Below are positions 1-7,999 of a DNA stretch of 47,107 nt, in pieces (positions within the stretch are counted from its first letter, which is position 1; every line of letters begins with the position of its first letter). Origin of the DNA: a bacterium (GTDB taxonomy: Bacteria > Methylomirabilota > Methylomirabilia > Methylomirabilales > 2-02-FULL-66-22); NCBI GenBank assembly GCA_029580855.1, contig JAKPQH010000033.1, forward strand, positions 1 to 47,107, written 5' to 3'. A program made the translations under genes and the position numbers. Under the pieces are notes generated by a model, which was not told the origin of the DNA, ran no database searches, and was given only the letters and a program-made list of their open reading frames with translations.

Positions 1-418
1 ATGGGACGGTGATTGGGTCCTGCGCGCCCCGGCATCGCAACGGCGAGTTTCGAGCGTTCCTCCGGCAGTTGGACCGGGCGACACCGGCAGGCCTCGATCT
101 GCACCTGATCGTGGACAACTATGGGACGCACAAACATCCCAAGGTGCAACAGTGGTTGGCCAAGCATCCCCGGTTCCACCTCCACTTCACCCCGACCAGT
201 TCGTCGTGGCTGAACCTCGTCGAACGGTGGTTCCGCGAACTCACCACCAAGCGCATCCGGCGCGGCGTCTTCCGGAGCGTCGCCGACTTGATCGCGGCCA
301 TCGAGGAGTACATCACGGTGCACAACGCTCACCCGAAGCCCTTCGTCTGGACCAAGTCGGCGGAGGCGATCCTGGAGAAGGTGGGGCACTGTAAAGCCAT
401 TTTAGCAACAGTACACTA
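1..418 (+). mobile_element. IS630-family insertion sequence, right end
   Basis: The element enters from outside the window and ends at or near the TA at 417-418. Read inward on the minus strand, the end begins TAGTGTACTGTTGC, which suits an IS630 element inserted at a TA dinucleotide. That TA is also part of the korC stop codon, so the junction lies exactly at the end of korC. The other end and the duplicated TA are outside the window. Confidence 0.7.
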
Positions 419-419
419 G
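3..419 (+). CDS. IS630-family transposase, C-terminal part (cut by window edge)
   Basis: This is the C-terminal part of a DDE transposase of the IS630/Tc1-mariner group. The frame is open to the left edge of the window, so the protein starts outside and the GTG at 9 is not a real start. The visible part carries the second catalytic Asp in the stretch LIVDNYGTHKHP and the final Glu in SSWLNLVERWF, which is the usual spacing and wording for IS630-type enzymes. The frame ends in TAG at 417-419, four bases inside the stop region of korC on the other strand. No second copy of the element is seen in the window. The family call is firm; whether the whole copy is intact cannot be seen. Confidence 0.9.
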   Translation, partial: GTVIGSCAPRHRNGEFRAFLRQLDRATPAGLDLHLIVDNYGTHKHPKVQQWLAKHPRFHLHFTPTSSSWLNLVERWFRELTTKRIRRGVFRSVADLIAAIEEYITVHNAHPKPFVWTKSAEAILEKVGHCKAILATVH

Positions 420-970
420 CTGCTCTGGGCTGCGGTCCTGCCGTACTCCAATCCTTTGCGCAGGGCCCGCATGTTGAGGTCCTCGGTGCCTTTCGGCACC
501 GACGCCTTGACGGCCTTCTCCATCGCCTCGGAACTCACAAGCCCCGTGACGCCCGTGAAAAAGCCGGCCATGACGATGTTGAGCACGAGGCGCCGGCCCA
601 GCTCCTCGGCGAAACGGGTGGCGGGAATGCCGAATGTCCGGGCGTCCGCCGGGAGCTTCTGGTCCAGCTTCACCAGCTCCTCCTCGTACAGGAGACGGCC
701 GCCGGGCTTCAGCGTCGGCCCGAACTGCGTGTAGGCGTCCTGGCTCATCAGCACCAGGACGTCCGGCTGCTTTACGTACGGATAGCCGATCGCCTGGTCG
801 GCCACGGTCACCTGGGCGCTGCAGGCGCTGCCGCGGGCCTCGGGGCCGAAGGCCTGGATCAGCGTGGCGTGCTTGCCGTCGTAGATGGCGGCCGCCTTGC
901 CGATGATCATCCCGCACAGGATGACGCCCTGCCCGCCGAGCCCCCCGATGCGGATCTCAGTCTTGATCAT
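416..970 (-). CDS. korC: 2-oxoacid:ferredoxin oxidoreductase, gamma subunit (KorC/PorG type)
   Basis: Gamma subunit of a four-subunit ferredoxin-linked 2-oxoacid oxidoreductase. The N-terminus has the family motif IRIGGLGGQGVILCG, followed by FGPEARGSACSAQV. At 184 aa it has the usual length. I place the start at the second Met (970), because GGAGG lies five bases before it; a Met at 982 is in frame, but that ATG overlaps the GGAGG. It begins 14 bases before the korB stop (957), so the two are translationally coupled. It is last in the icd-korDABC cluster. Its stop codon is shared with the end of an IS630 element, so the native stop may have been replaced, but the final residues GLEYGRTAAQSS look like a normal family end. 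Confidence 0.93.
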   Translation of the reverse strand: MIKTEIRIGGLGGQGVILCGMIIGKAAAIYDGKHATLIQAFGPEARGSACSAQVTVADQAIGYPYVKQPDVLVLMSQDAYTQFGPTLKPGGRLLYEEELVKLDQKLPADARTFGIPATRFAEELGRRLVLNIVMAGFFTGVTGLVSSEAMEKAVKASVPKGTEDLNMRALRKGLEYGRTAAQSS

Positions 971-1853
971 GGGAGCCTCCATAGGGCGTGAAGCGGTCCC
1001 CCAGGACCTTGCCGAAGTGGGCGTTCATGGCCTCCAGCCAGGTGGGGCGCTCGCGGTCCACGAACTTCCCGACGACGATGTCGCCCTGATAGGCCAACCC
1101 CACGTCCTTCGTGTCCGCGCCGTTCTTGATCGTGGATTTCTCCTTGAAATACTTGAGCTGATCCACCCCGTCCCCCAGGCGGTTCCGCCGCGAGTACAGG
1201 GTCGGACACGGCGACAGCGCCTCGATGAACACGAACCCTTTTTTCTGCAGGCCCTCCCTCATCGCCTTGGCCAGCTGCCGGACGTGGTAGACCGTCCAGC
1301 GGGCGACGTAGACCGCCCCGCAGGCGTCCGCCAGGAAGGGCAGGTTGAAGGGCTCCTCGAAATTGCCGAAGGGCATCGTCGTCTGGGTCGGGCCGAGGGG
1401 GGTCGTGGGCGCGACCTGGCCGCCGGTCATCCCGTAGGTGAAGTTGTTCACGCAGACCACCATCAGATCCATGTTCCGCCGGGCCGCGTGGACCAGGTGG
1501 TTGCCGCCGATGGCGGAGAGGTCGCCGTCGCCGGAATACACCACGACCTTCAGGTCCGGGTTCGCCAGCTTCAACCCCGTCGCGAAGGGGATGGCGCGGC
1601 CGTGCGTGGTGTGGAAGCTGTCCAGATTCAGATACCCGGCCACCCGGCCCGTGCAGCCGATCCCGCTCACGACCGCGATGCTGTCCAGGTCGCGCCCGCT
1701 CTCGGTCAAGGCGCGGGTGAAACAGTTGACCGTGGTCCCGATGCCGCAGCCCGGGCACCAGATGTGCGGAATCCGATCCTGGCGCAGGTAGGGCATCACG
1801 GGGTTTTCGAGGCCAAGCTCCTGCTCCAGGTCGAGGAGTTGCGTCTCGCTCAT
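957..1853 (-). CDS. korB: 2-oxoacid:ferredoxin oxidoreductase, beta subunit (TPP-binding)
   Basis: The beta subunit binds thiamine diphosphate and a 4Fe-4S cluster and carries out 2-oxoacid decarboxylation with ferredoxin as electron partner. CPGCGIG near residue 40 and the TPP motif GDGDLSAIGGNH are seen, followed by VVCVNNFTYGMTGGQ. The protein is 298 aa, a normal length. ATG at 1853 overlaps the korA stop in an ATGA, which fixes the start. The order delta-alpha-beta-gamma matches the 2-oxoglutarate type (Kor) more than the pyruvate type, and the adjacent isocitrate dehydrogenase supports 2-oxoglutarate as substrate. The exact substrate is inferred from context. Confidence 0.94.
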   Translation of the reverse strand: MSETQLLDLEQELGLENPVMPYLRQDRIPHIWCPGCGIGTTVNCFTRALTESGRDLDSIAVVSGIGCTGRVAGYLNLDSFHTTHGRAIPFATGLKLANPDLKVVVYSGDGDLSAIGGNHLVHAARRNMDLMVVCVNNFTYGMTGGQVAPTTPLGPTQTTMPFGNFEEPFNLPFLADACGAVYVARWTVYHVRQLAKAMREGLQKKGFVFIEALSPCPTLYSRRNRLGDGVDQLKYFKEKSTIKNGADTKDVGLAYQGDIVVGKFVDRERPTWLEAMNAHFGKVLGDRFTPYGGSHDQD

Positions 1854-3010
1854 CGCGCCACCTCCAGGATCTTGTCGAGGATCGTCTGGGGGTCGTGCAC
1901 CGTTCCGCCGGCGTGCGGCACGCCGACCACCGGGATCTTCCCCGCCACGGCGCGCTCCGCCTCCTGCACCATCTGCCCCAGATTCAGCTCGGGAAACACA
2001 ATGGCCGTCGCCGTCTTCGCCATCTCCTGCACCAGCGCCGCCGGGAACGGCCAGCAGATGACCAGCCGCGCGTGTCCCACCCGTACCCCTTGGGCGCGCG
2101 CCGCCTCGACGGCGGCCGTGGCGATGCGGCTGGTGATGCCGTAGCTCATCACCACCACGTCCGCGCCCGCAACGCCGTCCATCCGGACGTCCACCAGCCG
2201 GTGCGCGTTTCGCCGGATCTTCTCGCAGAGACGCCGGACGAGCCGGTCCTGGGCCTGAGGGTTCATCGCCGGGTAGCCCCGCGCGTCGTGCGTGAGGCCC
2301 GTCACGTGCACCCGGTATCCGTCCCCCGCCTTCACCATCTCGGGGACCAGGTCCCCGTCGGTCGTCGCGTAAAGCGTGAACTCGCCCGGCGGCTTTGTCG
2401 CCCACTTGCGCGGGACGATCTCGATCCGGTCGGCCGGCGGGATGACGACCCGTTCCGTCATATGTCCCACGACCTCGTCCATCATGAAGAAGACCGGACA
2501 GCGGTAGCTCTCGGCCAGGTTGAAGGCCGTGATCATGAAGTCGAAGCATTCCTGGGGGCTGCTGGGGGAAAGCGCGATGACCTCGTAATCCCCGTGGCTG
2601 CCCCACTTCGCCTGCATCATGTCCTGTTGCGCGGGCAGCGTCGGCAGCCCCGTGGACGGCCCGCCCCGCTGGACGTCCACCCAGACGCTGGGGGTCTCGG
2701 TGATGGCGGCGTAGCCGATATGCTCCATCATCAGCGACAGACCGGGCCCCGAGGTGACGCTCATCACCTTTTTGCCGCCCCACGCGGCGCCCTGGATGGC
2801 GATGGAGCTGGCCAGCTCGTCCTCCATCTGGATGAAGACGCCCCCCACCAGAGGAATCCGGCTGGCGAAGCGTTCCACCACCTCCGTGGACGGCGTGATC
2901 GGATAGCCGGCGACGAAGCGGCACCCCGCCGCCAGGGCGCCTTCGCATGCTGCGTGGTCCCCGTCGAGGAAATGGATGCCGGTCAAGACACCCTTCGGAT
3001 CCGCGTGCAC
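1850..3010 (-). CDS. korA: 2-oxoacid:ferredoxin oxidoreductase, alpha subunit
   Basis: The alpha subunit supplies the pyrimidine-binding half of the TPP site. GYPITPSTE appears near residue 40, followed by FIQMEDELASSIAIQGAAW and VTSGPGLSLM, which are standard KorA segments, and the C-terminal half has the usual Rossmann-like domain. I start it at GTG 3010, because a GGAGGAGGAG run ends a few bases upstream and the resulting 386 aa matches the family. An in-frame GTG at 3058 overlapping the korD stop would add 16 residues (VNVSRQPV...), which look like non-family sequence. It overlaps korB by 4 bp, so it is part of one transcript with korD, korB and korC. Confidence 0.92.
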   Translation of the reverse strand: MHADPKGVLTGIHFLDGDHAACEGALAAGCRFVAGYPITPSTEVVERFASRIPLVGGVFIQMEDELASSIAIQGAAWGGKKVMSVTSGPGLSLMMEHIGYAAITETPSVWVDVQRGGPSTGLPTLPAQQDMMQAKWGSHGDYEVIALSPSSPQECFDFMITAFNLAESYRCPVFFMMDEVVGHMTERVVIPPADRIEIVPRKWATKPPGEFTLYATTDGDLVPEMVKAGDGYRVHVTGLTHDARGYPAMNPQAQDRLVRRLCEKIRRNAHRLVDVRMDGVAGADVVVMSYGITSRIATAAVEAARAQGVRVGHARLVICWPFPAALVQEMAKTATAIVFPELNLGQMVQEAERAVAGKIPVVGVPHAGGTVHDPQTILDKILEVAR

Positions 3011-3054
3011 GGCCTCTCCTCCTCCCCCGCGGCGCACGGGTTGTCGCGATACGT

Positions 3055-3342
3055 TCACTCCGCCGCGGCCTGCGCTGCCCGCTTGGCTTCGATCAGCGCC
3101 TCCAGATCCTTGAGGCGCACCCCGTAGATGGCGAAGTCCGGACAGTAGAGCCCGCAGAGGTCGCAGCCGGTGCAGGCCTCGGGCTTGGCCAGGACCGGGT
3201 AGTGATAGCCTTTCGGGTTGAACTCCCGCGAGAACTCCAAGGCGTGCGTGGGGCAAAAATCGATGCAGTATGAGCAGCCCTTGCAGACCTCCGTACGGAC
3301 GAAGACCGTGCCTTTGGGTTTTACGGCCGCGTCGCCTTTCAT
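3055..3342 (-). CDS. korD: 2-oxoacid:ferredoxin oxidoreductase, delta subunit (2x4Fe-4S ferredoxin)
   Basis: This 95-aa ferredoxin-like subunit carries electrons from the catalytic subunits to external ferredoxin. It has two complete 4Fe-4S motifs, CKGCSYCIDFCP and CTGCDLCGLYCP. The spacing is the CxxCxxCxxxCP pattern expected of a two-cluster ferredoxin. A GGAAGGAG ribosome site lies about 9 bases before the ATG. It is the first kor gene, 58 bp after icd and just before korA, so icd and the kor genes probably share a transcript. The presence of a delta subunit separates this enzyme from the two-subunit KorAB type of aerobic heterotrophs. Confidence 0.94.
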   Translation of the reverse strand: MKGDAAVKPKGTVFVRTEVCKGCSYCIDFCPTHALEFSREFNPKGYHYPVLAKPEACTGCDLCGLYCPDFAIYGVRLKDLEALIEAKRAAQAAAE

Positions 3343-3400
3343 GTCTACACACTCCTTCCCGGACCACAGGGACGGTTCCCGTTGGGTGACAGCGACACGC

Positions 3401-4630
3401 CTATGCTAGTCTCGCCTTCAGGTTCCTGTCCAGGATATCCAGAAAGTCCTCCGTAAATAGGTAGGAATCGGGCGTCACGTCCTTGCCGTGGATGCACACG
3501 GCCAGGTCCTTCGTCATCTTTCCCGATTCCACCGTCTCCACGCAGACCCTCTCCAGCGTCTCGCAGAACCGGACGAGATCCGCGTTGCCGTCGAGCCGGC
3601 CCCGGAAGGCCAGCCCCCGCGTCCACGCGAAGATGGAGGCGATGGGGTTCGTGGAGGTGCGCTGGCCCTTCTGATGCGCCCGGAAGTGACGCGTGACCGT
3701 CCCGTGCGCCGCCTCGGCCTCCATGGTGCCCCCGTCGGGCGTGATGAGCGTCGAGGTCATCAGCCCCAGCGACCCGAAGCCCTGCGCGATCATGTCGGAG
3801 GCGTTGTCCCCGTCGTAATTCTTGCACGCCCAGACGAACTCGCCGTGCATCTTGAGCGAGGAGGCGATCATGTCGTCGATGAGCCGGTGCTCGTACGTGA
3901 TCCCGGCCGCCTCAAAGCGCCCCCTGTAGTCGTGCTCGTAGATCTCGCGGAAGAGGTCCTTGAACCGGCCGTCGTACTTCTTGAGGATGGTATCCTTGGT
4001 GGAAAGATACAGCGGCCATTTCTTGAGCAGCGCCTGGTTGAAGCAGGCGTGGGCAAACCCGCGGATGGACTCGTCGGTGTTGTACATCGCCAGCGCCACC
4101 CCGCCGCCGGTCTCGAACCGGTAGACGTCGTAGGTCTTGGCCTCCCCTCCGCCTTCGGGCGTGAACGTCATGGTCAGCTTGCCCCTGCCCTCCACGACGC
4201 AGTCCGTCGCCACGTACTGGTCGCCGAACGCGTGGCGGCCGATGCAGATCGGCTTGGTCCAGCTGGGGACCAGGCGCGGGACGTTCTTGCACACGATGGG
4301 CTCGCGAAAGACGGTGCCGGTGAGGATGTTCCTGATGGTGCCGTTGGGCGACTTGTACATCCGCTTCAGCTTGAATTCCTTCATCCGGTTGTCGTCGGGG
4401 GTGATCGTGGCGCACTTGACGCCCACGTGGTGCTTCTTGATCGCCTCGGCGGCCTCCACCGTGATCCGGTCATCGGTGCGATCCCGGCTTTCGATGCCCA
4501 GGTCGTAGTACTTGATCTCGACGTCCACATAGGGGAGGACAAGCTTGTCCTTGATGCCCTTCCAGATGATCCTGGTCATCTCGTCGCCGTCCAGTTCAAC
4601 GATGGGGTTCTTCACGCCGATCTTCTTCAT
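3401..4630 (-). CDS. icd: NADP-dependent isocitrate dehydrogenase, IDH1-like subfamily
   Basis: Oxidative decarboxylation of isocitrate to 2-oxoglutarate with NADP, or reductive carboxylation in reverse. The 409-aa protein begins [23 protein letters not shown] and contains [19 protein letters not shown] (substrate Ser and Asn), [16 protein letters not shown] and [14 protein letters not shown]. These place it in the group of human IDH1 and not in the E. coli Icd group. GGAGGG five bases upstream fixes the start at 4630. Directly downstream is korDABC, so the product 2-oxoglutarate is the likely substrate of the oxidoreductase. Together they run two successive steps of the TCA cycle in either direction. 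Confidence 0.95.
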   Translation of the reverse strand: MKKIGVKNPIVELDGDEMTRIIWKGIKDKLVLPYVDVEIKYYDLGIESRDRTDDRITVEAAEAIKKHHVGVKCATITPDDNRMKEFKLKRMYKSPNGTIRNILTGTVFREPIVCKNVPRLVPSWTKPICIGRHAFGDQYVATDCVVEGRGKLTMTFTPEGGGEAKTYDVYRFETGGGVALAMYNTDESIRGFAHACFNQALLKKWPLYLSTKDTILKKYDGRFKDLFREIYEHDYRGRFEAAGITYEHRLIDDMIASSLKMHGEFVWACKNYDGDNASDMIAQGFGSLGLMTSTLITPDGGTMEAEAAHGTVTRHFRAHQKGQRTSTNPIASIFAWTRGLAFRGRLDGNADLVRFCETLERVCVETVESGKMTKDLAVCIHGKDVTPDSYLFTEDFLDILDRNLKARLA

Positions 4631-4769
4631 TATTCCCTCCGCTGGTCAAAAGTCGTGTCGTTGGATGATCGGGGCGAGGGCAATGTCTGGGCGCCATGCG
4701 CGTGACACGGGTGACGTCGCTCGGGTCCTGCGGGTCTGGATTCTCCGAGGCCCTCCGTCGTCGGTACCG

Positions 4770-4903
4770 GGCGTTCGGAAGATCTTTGAAGGTTGCGCCG
4801 TGGGCCCACACCAGCGCACCGTGCGCGCTAGCGGTCGCGAGGACGACCCAGTCGGCCCGTTCGCGAAGTATTCCCGCCACGCGCCGGAGTCAACGGCATT
4901 CAT
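4770..4903 (-). pseudogene. PIN-domain (VapC-type) toxin remnant with internal deletion
   Basis: From ATG 4903 the frame reads MNAVDSGAWREYFANG, which is the start of a PIN-domain RNase (the first acidic Asp is present). After about 16 residues the frame changes; the next frame reads ADWVVLATASAHGALVW then AHGATFKDLPNARY, which is the C-terminal block of the same family. The middle of the domain, about 80 residues including further catalytic acids, is missing, so the toxin cannot be active. The ATG overlaps the stop of a short upstream frame as in vapBC pairs. No database search was possible; the call rests on two family-like blocks in the right order. Confidence 0.5.
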
Positions 4904-4998
4904 GGTCGGGCGCCGTCTGGGTCGGCCACGCTGTCGATGCCCTTCAGAAAGCCGCCCATCGCCCGTACGGGGCGTGGCGGAATGCGCGCGCTCCGGCC
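4900..4998 (-). pseudogene. Possible antitoxin C-terminal tail upstream of the PIN remnant
   Basis: Ending at TGA 4900-4902, and overlapping the ATG of the PIN remnant by four bases, a frame reads RPVRAMGGFLKGID, SVADPDGARP. The four-base overlap and the GFLKGID wording resemble the tail of AbrB/MazE-type antitoxins placed before PIN toxins. No DNA-binding N-terminal half is recognisable upstream. This is a weak call that depends on the neighbouring toxin remnant. Confidence 0.3.
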
Positions 4999-5115
4999 GT
5001 TCCGAGGCCGCAGCAGCGCCGGAGGACGACGCGCTTTGTCGCAACCTGCCACGGTCGCCAAACCCGCCCGTGCCGCGTGGCGATCATGCGCGACCGGTCC
5101 GCAGCGTCGCCCCTG

Positions 5116-5832
5116 CTAGCGGCGGTCCGCCTTCTTCCTGGGCGTGTGTCCGGCCACGTCCCGGTAGAGCCGGATCATGTGCTCGACGCGCCGGCGGCTG
5201 TACGGGACGAGGCAGGCCAGCGTCAACGCGAGATACGCCGCGGCGACGGCCAGCAACCGGCGCGCGTCCGCGCCGGCGCCGACCAGGACGAGGACCACGG
5301 AACCGCAGAGGGCCAGGATGGCCGCGGACAGGAGAGGCCAGAGCAGGGCGCGCATGAACCGCGACAGGATCAGCGGGCGCTCGATCGCCTCCCATCGCTC
5401 GACCTGACGTCTGGCGATCTTGACCGCCTCCGGGTACACGTGGTCCTCCGCACCCGGTTTCCGGGGGAGGACCTGGGCCGCCTGATGCCGCTGCCGCTGC
5501 AGCGTCTCGCCCGGACGGAAGACGCGGAAGGGCGGGCTTGACGTGTCGATCCATCTCCCCTGCGGACCGTAGAACATCTCGAACAGGAGATCCCAGGAAT
5601 CCCCCGCGAAGTACCCGACGAGTCCGAAAAGCACGCCGATCCCGACGGCGAAGACATGGACGAGATTCGCCGGGACAGCCGGGAAGAATCGAATGATCGG
5701 CGGGGCGAGCACCTCCAGCAGAGCGACGGAAACGGCGACCGCGGCGACGAGCGGGAAAACCCCCCGCATGGCTCCCCACAACCCGAGCCACGTCAGAAGC
5801 TTTTCGGTCTTCGTCGTGAGGTCCAGGCCCAT
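5116..5832 (-). CDS. Hypothetical integral membrane protein
   Basis: I do not recognise this protein. The 238-aa product has four hydrophobic stretches: residues about 17-45, 50-72, 155-180 and 185-205. Between the two pairs lies a polar, Arg-rich loop of about 80 residues with RWEAIERPLILSRF. The last residues are strongly basic (HTPRKKADRR). I start at ATG 5832 (MGLDLTTKTEKLL) because the 25 residues before it are Pro/Arg-rich and look non-coding; a Met at 5907 is also in frame. It stands alone between the toxin remnant and the dpp genes, with no clear ribosome site. Confidence 0.6.
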   Translation of the reverse strand: MGLDLTTKTEKLLTWLGLWGAMRGVFPLVAAVAVSVALLEVLAPPIIRFFPAVPANLVHVFAVGIGVLFGLVGYFAGDSWDLLFEMFYGPQGRWIDTSSPPFRVFRPGETLQRQRHQAAQVLPRKPGAEDHVYPEAVKIARRQVERWEAIERPLILSRFMRALLWPLLSAAILALCGSVVLVLVGAGADARRLLAVAAAYLALTLACLVPYSRRRVEHMIRLYRDVAGHTPRKKADRR

Positions 5833-6031
5833 CTGCCACCGCGATGGAAGCGGGTTGGCCGGTCCCGCGTCAAGGAGATTGTCTGTGCCGCGCGGGCGCT
5901 GCCCCACCCTAGCCTGCGCGCCGGCAGGTTGTCAAGGGCGCGGCCGGCGGACGCGTTCCGTCAGGCCGCGCATCCCGAGACGGCTTTACGAGAGGGAGCC
6001 GAGGTCATACCGGAATCCCGGGGATGCCGCG

Positions 6032-6943
6032 CTACAGGTTCCGCATGCGGGGATCGATGTACTCGCGCAGCCAGTCGCCGATCACGTTCAGCGCCAGCAC
6101 CGTGAGCATCATGGCCAGACCCGGGAACGTCGTCAGCCACCACGCCGTCCCCATGTACGCGCGGCCGTCGGACAGCATGGAGCCCCACGTGGGGATCGTG
6201 GCCTCGACCCCCAGGCCGAAGAAGGTGAGCGACGCCTCGGTGATGATGCAGGTCGCCACCGCAAACGTCGCCACGATGATGACCGGCGCCAGCGTGTTCG
6301 GAAGCACGTGCCGCCGGATGATCCGGAAGTCCGAGGCCCCGATAGCCCGGGCGGCCTCCACGAACTCCCGCTCCCGCACCGACAGGACCTGCCCGCGTAC
6401 CACACGGGCATAGACCATCCACCCCGCCACTCCCAGCACCAGGATGACATTCCGCAACCCCGGGCCCAGGACGCCGATGATCGCCAGGGCCAACAGGATG
6501 AACGGAAACGCAAGCTGGATGTCCACCAGGCGCATGATGGCGGCCTCGTAGGCGCGGCCGTAGTAGCCGGCGATCAGACCCACCCCGACGCCCAGAAGCC
6601 CCGAGATGAGGACGGCAGAGAAGCCCACGGCCAGCGAGACCCGGGAGCCGTAGATCGTCCGGCTGAGGATGTCGCGGCCCAGATGATCGGTGCCCAGTGG
6701 ATGCGCGCGCGAACCGCCCTCCATCCACGCGGGAGGCAGCAGGCGCCGCTCCAGCACCTGTTCGTTGGGGTTGTGCGGCGCGATCCAGGCCGCCGCCACG
6801 GCCACCACCATCACCGCGAGGAGGACGATCACCCCGACGACGGCCGCTCGGCTCCTCACCAGGGAGCGCAGGGCGCGGTTCCACTCCGAGCGCTCGCTGA
6901 TCCGTGTGGCGCTCGGCCCGCCGATACTCGACGTCTCGACCAT
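6032..6943 (-). CDS. dppC: Dipeptide/oligopeptide ABC transporter permease, DppC type
   Basis: Inner-membrane permease of a family 5 ABC importer. The 303-aa protein has a cytoplasmic N-terminus, a first membrane helix near residues 30-52 (VVGVIVLLAVMVVAVAAAW), the DppC mark HPLGTDHLGRDILSRTIYGSR, and a C-terminal group of five helices. The EAA loop reads EFVEAARAIGASDFRIIRRH. It begins 20 bp after dppB. The run ends here: dppD and dppF ATPases are not in the downstream 2 kb, so ATPases must be encoded elsewhere. ATG 6943 (MVETSSIGG) is the best start; upstream only a weak GGTGG is seen. Confidence 0.93.
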   Translation of the reverse strand: MVETSSIGGPSATRISERSEWNRALRSLVRSRAAVVGVIVLLAVMVVAVAAAWIAPHNPNEQVLERRLLPPAWMEGGSRAHPLGTDHLGRDILSRTIYGSRVSLAVGFSAVLISGLLGVGVGLIAGYYGRAYEAAIMRLVDIQLAFPFILLALAIIGVLGPGLRNVILVLGVAGWMVYARVVRGQVLSVREREFVEAARAIGASDFRIIRRHVLPNTLAPVIIVATFAVATCIITEASLTFFGLGVEATIPTWGSMLSDGRAYMGTAWWLTTFPGLAMMLTVLALNVIGDWLREYIDPRMRNL

Positions 6944-6963
6944 AGGGGGCCACCGGCCCGCGG

Positions 6964-7884
6964 CTACCGCACCCGCACGCGGGGATCCAGCCAGGTGTAC
7001 AGCACGTCGACGACGAGGTTGATGGCCACGAAGGCCAGGGCGATGAAGAACACGTCGGCCTCGAGCACGGGGAAGTCCCGATTGAGGATCGAGTCGATGG
7101 CCAGCCGCCCGATGCCCGGCCACGCGAATACGGTCTCGGTGACCACGGCTCCTCCCAGCAGTTGCCCGATATCCAGCCCGACCATCGTGACGACCGGGAT
7201 GGCCATGTTCTTGATCGCATGGCGCACCACCACGATGCGCTCCGCCAGGCCCTTGGCGCGCGCGGTCCGGATGTAATCCTGCTCCAGCACCTCGCGCATG
7301 CCGGATCGCACCAGCCGCGTGTTGCGCGCCATGAAGAACGCACCCAGTGTGAAGGCGGGGAGCAGGACGTGCCAGGGCCCCCCGTATCCGGAAGACGGGA
7401 GGAAATTCCATTGCTCTGCGAAGAGGAGGATCAGGATCAGCCCCAGCCAGAAGCTAGGCAGCGATTGCCCGAGCAATGCCAGGATCATGGCCAGGTTGTC
7501 GACGATCGAATTGTGTCGGACCGCGGCGATGGTCCCCAGCAGCAGCGCCGCCGGCAGGGACCAGGCCAGCGTCACGAGGGCCAGCGTCAGCGTGGCCGGA
7601 AATCGCTGCACCACCTGCTTTAGCGCGGGCTGCCCTCGGTACCGTAGCGATTCGCCGAAGTCTCCGCGGACGGCGCCGGCCATGAACCGTACGAACTGCT
7701 CCGGCAGCGGCCGGTCCAGACCCATCTGGACCCGCAGCCGCTCGACGTCTTCCTGGCTGGCCTCGGGCGGCAGCATGATCCGCACGGGGTCGCCGGTCAG
7801 GTTGACGATGAAGAACACCAGCAGCAGGACGCCCAGGACGACCACGATGGACTGGAGCGCCCGACCGAGGATGTATCGAATCAT
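6964..7884 (-). CDS. dppB: Dipeptide/oligopeptide ABC transporter permease, DppB type
   Basis: Partner permease of DppC. The 306-aa protein starts MIRYILGRALQSIVVVLGVLL and contains GDPVRIMLP, the long periplasmic segment after helix 1 typical of DppB, and the EAA loop DYIRTARAKGLAERIVVVRH. The end PGIGRLAIDSILNRDFPVLEA is a hallmark of the family. GAGG five bases before ATG 7884 fixes the start. It lies 115 bp after dppA, and a stem-loop occupies that gap (7909-7940), so the permeases are probably made in smaller amounts than the binding protein. Confidence 0.94.
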   Translation of the reverse strand: MIRYILGRALQSIVVVLGVLLLVFFIVNLTGDPVRIMLPPEASQEDVERLRVQMGLDRPLPEQFVRFMAGAVRGDFGESLRYRGQPALKQVVQRFPATLTLALVTLAWSLPAALLLGTIAAVRHNSIVDNLAMILALLGQSLPSFWLGLILILLFAEQWNFLPSSGYGGPWHVLLPAFTLGAFFMARNTRLVRSGMREVLEQDYIRTARAKGLAERIVVVRHAIKNMAIPVVTMVGLDIGQLLGGAVVTETVFAWPGIGRLAIDSILNRDFPVLEADVFFIALAFVAINLVVDVLYTWLDPRVRVR

Positions 7885-7908
7885 GGGACCTCGCGACGCC
7901 GGAACGGT

Positions 7909-7940
7909 GGGAGGCATCGAGCACGCGCGCGATGCCTCCC
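7909..7940 (-). promoter_or_regulatory. Stem-loop between dppA and dppB
   Basis: GGGAGGCATCG at 7909-7919 and its exact reverse complement at 7930-7940 form an 11-bp perfect stem with a 10-base GC-rich loop. It lies 60 bases after the dppA stop. There is no U-tract, so it is more likely an mRNA-stabilising or partly attenuating structure than a full terminator. Confidence 0.6.
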
Positions 7941-7999
7941 GGGGTCGCCCCGCCGAAGAGCGGCCTCCCCTCGGTCCGCTCTTGTGCCGTAGGCTGGTT

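Noticed and set aside
957..2948. A 663-residue minus-strand frame covering korA and korB
   Set aside because: Only the korB part has family sequence; the upstream half is korA read in the wrong frame and is Arg/Gly-rich.
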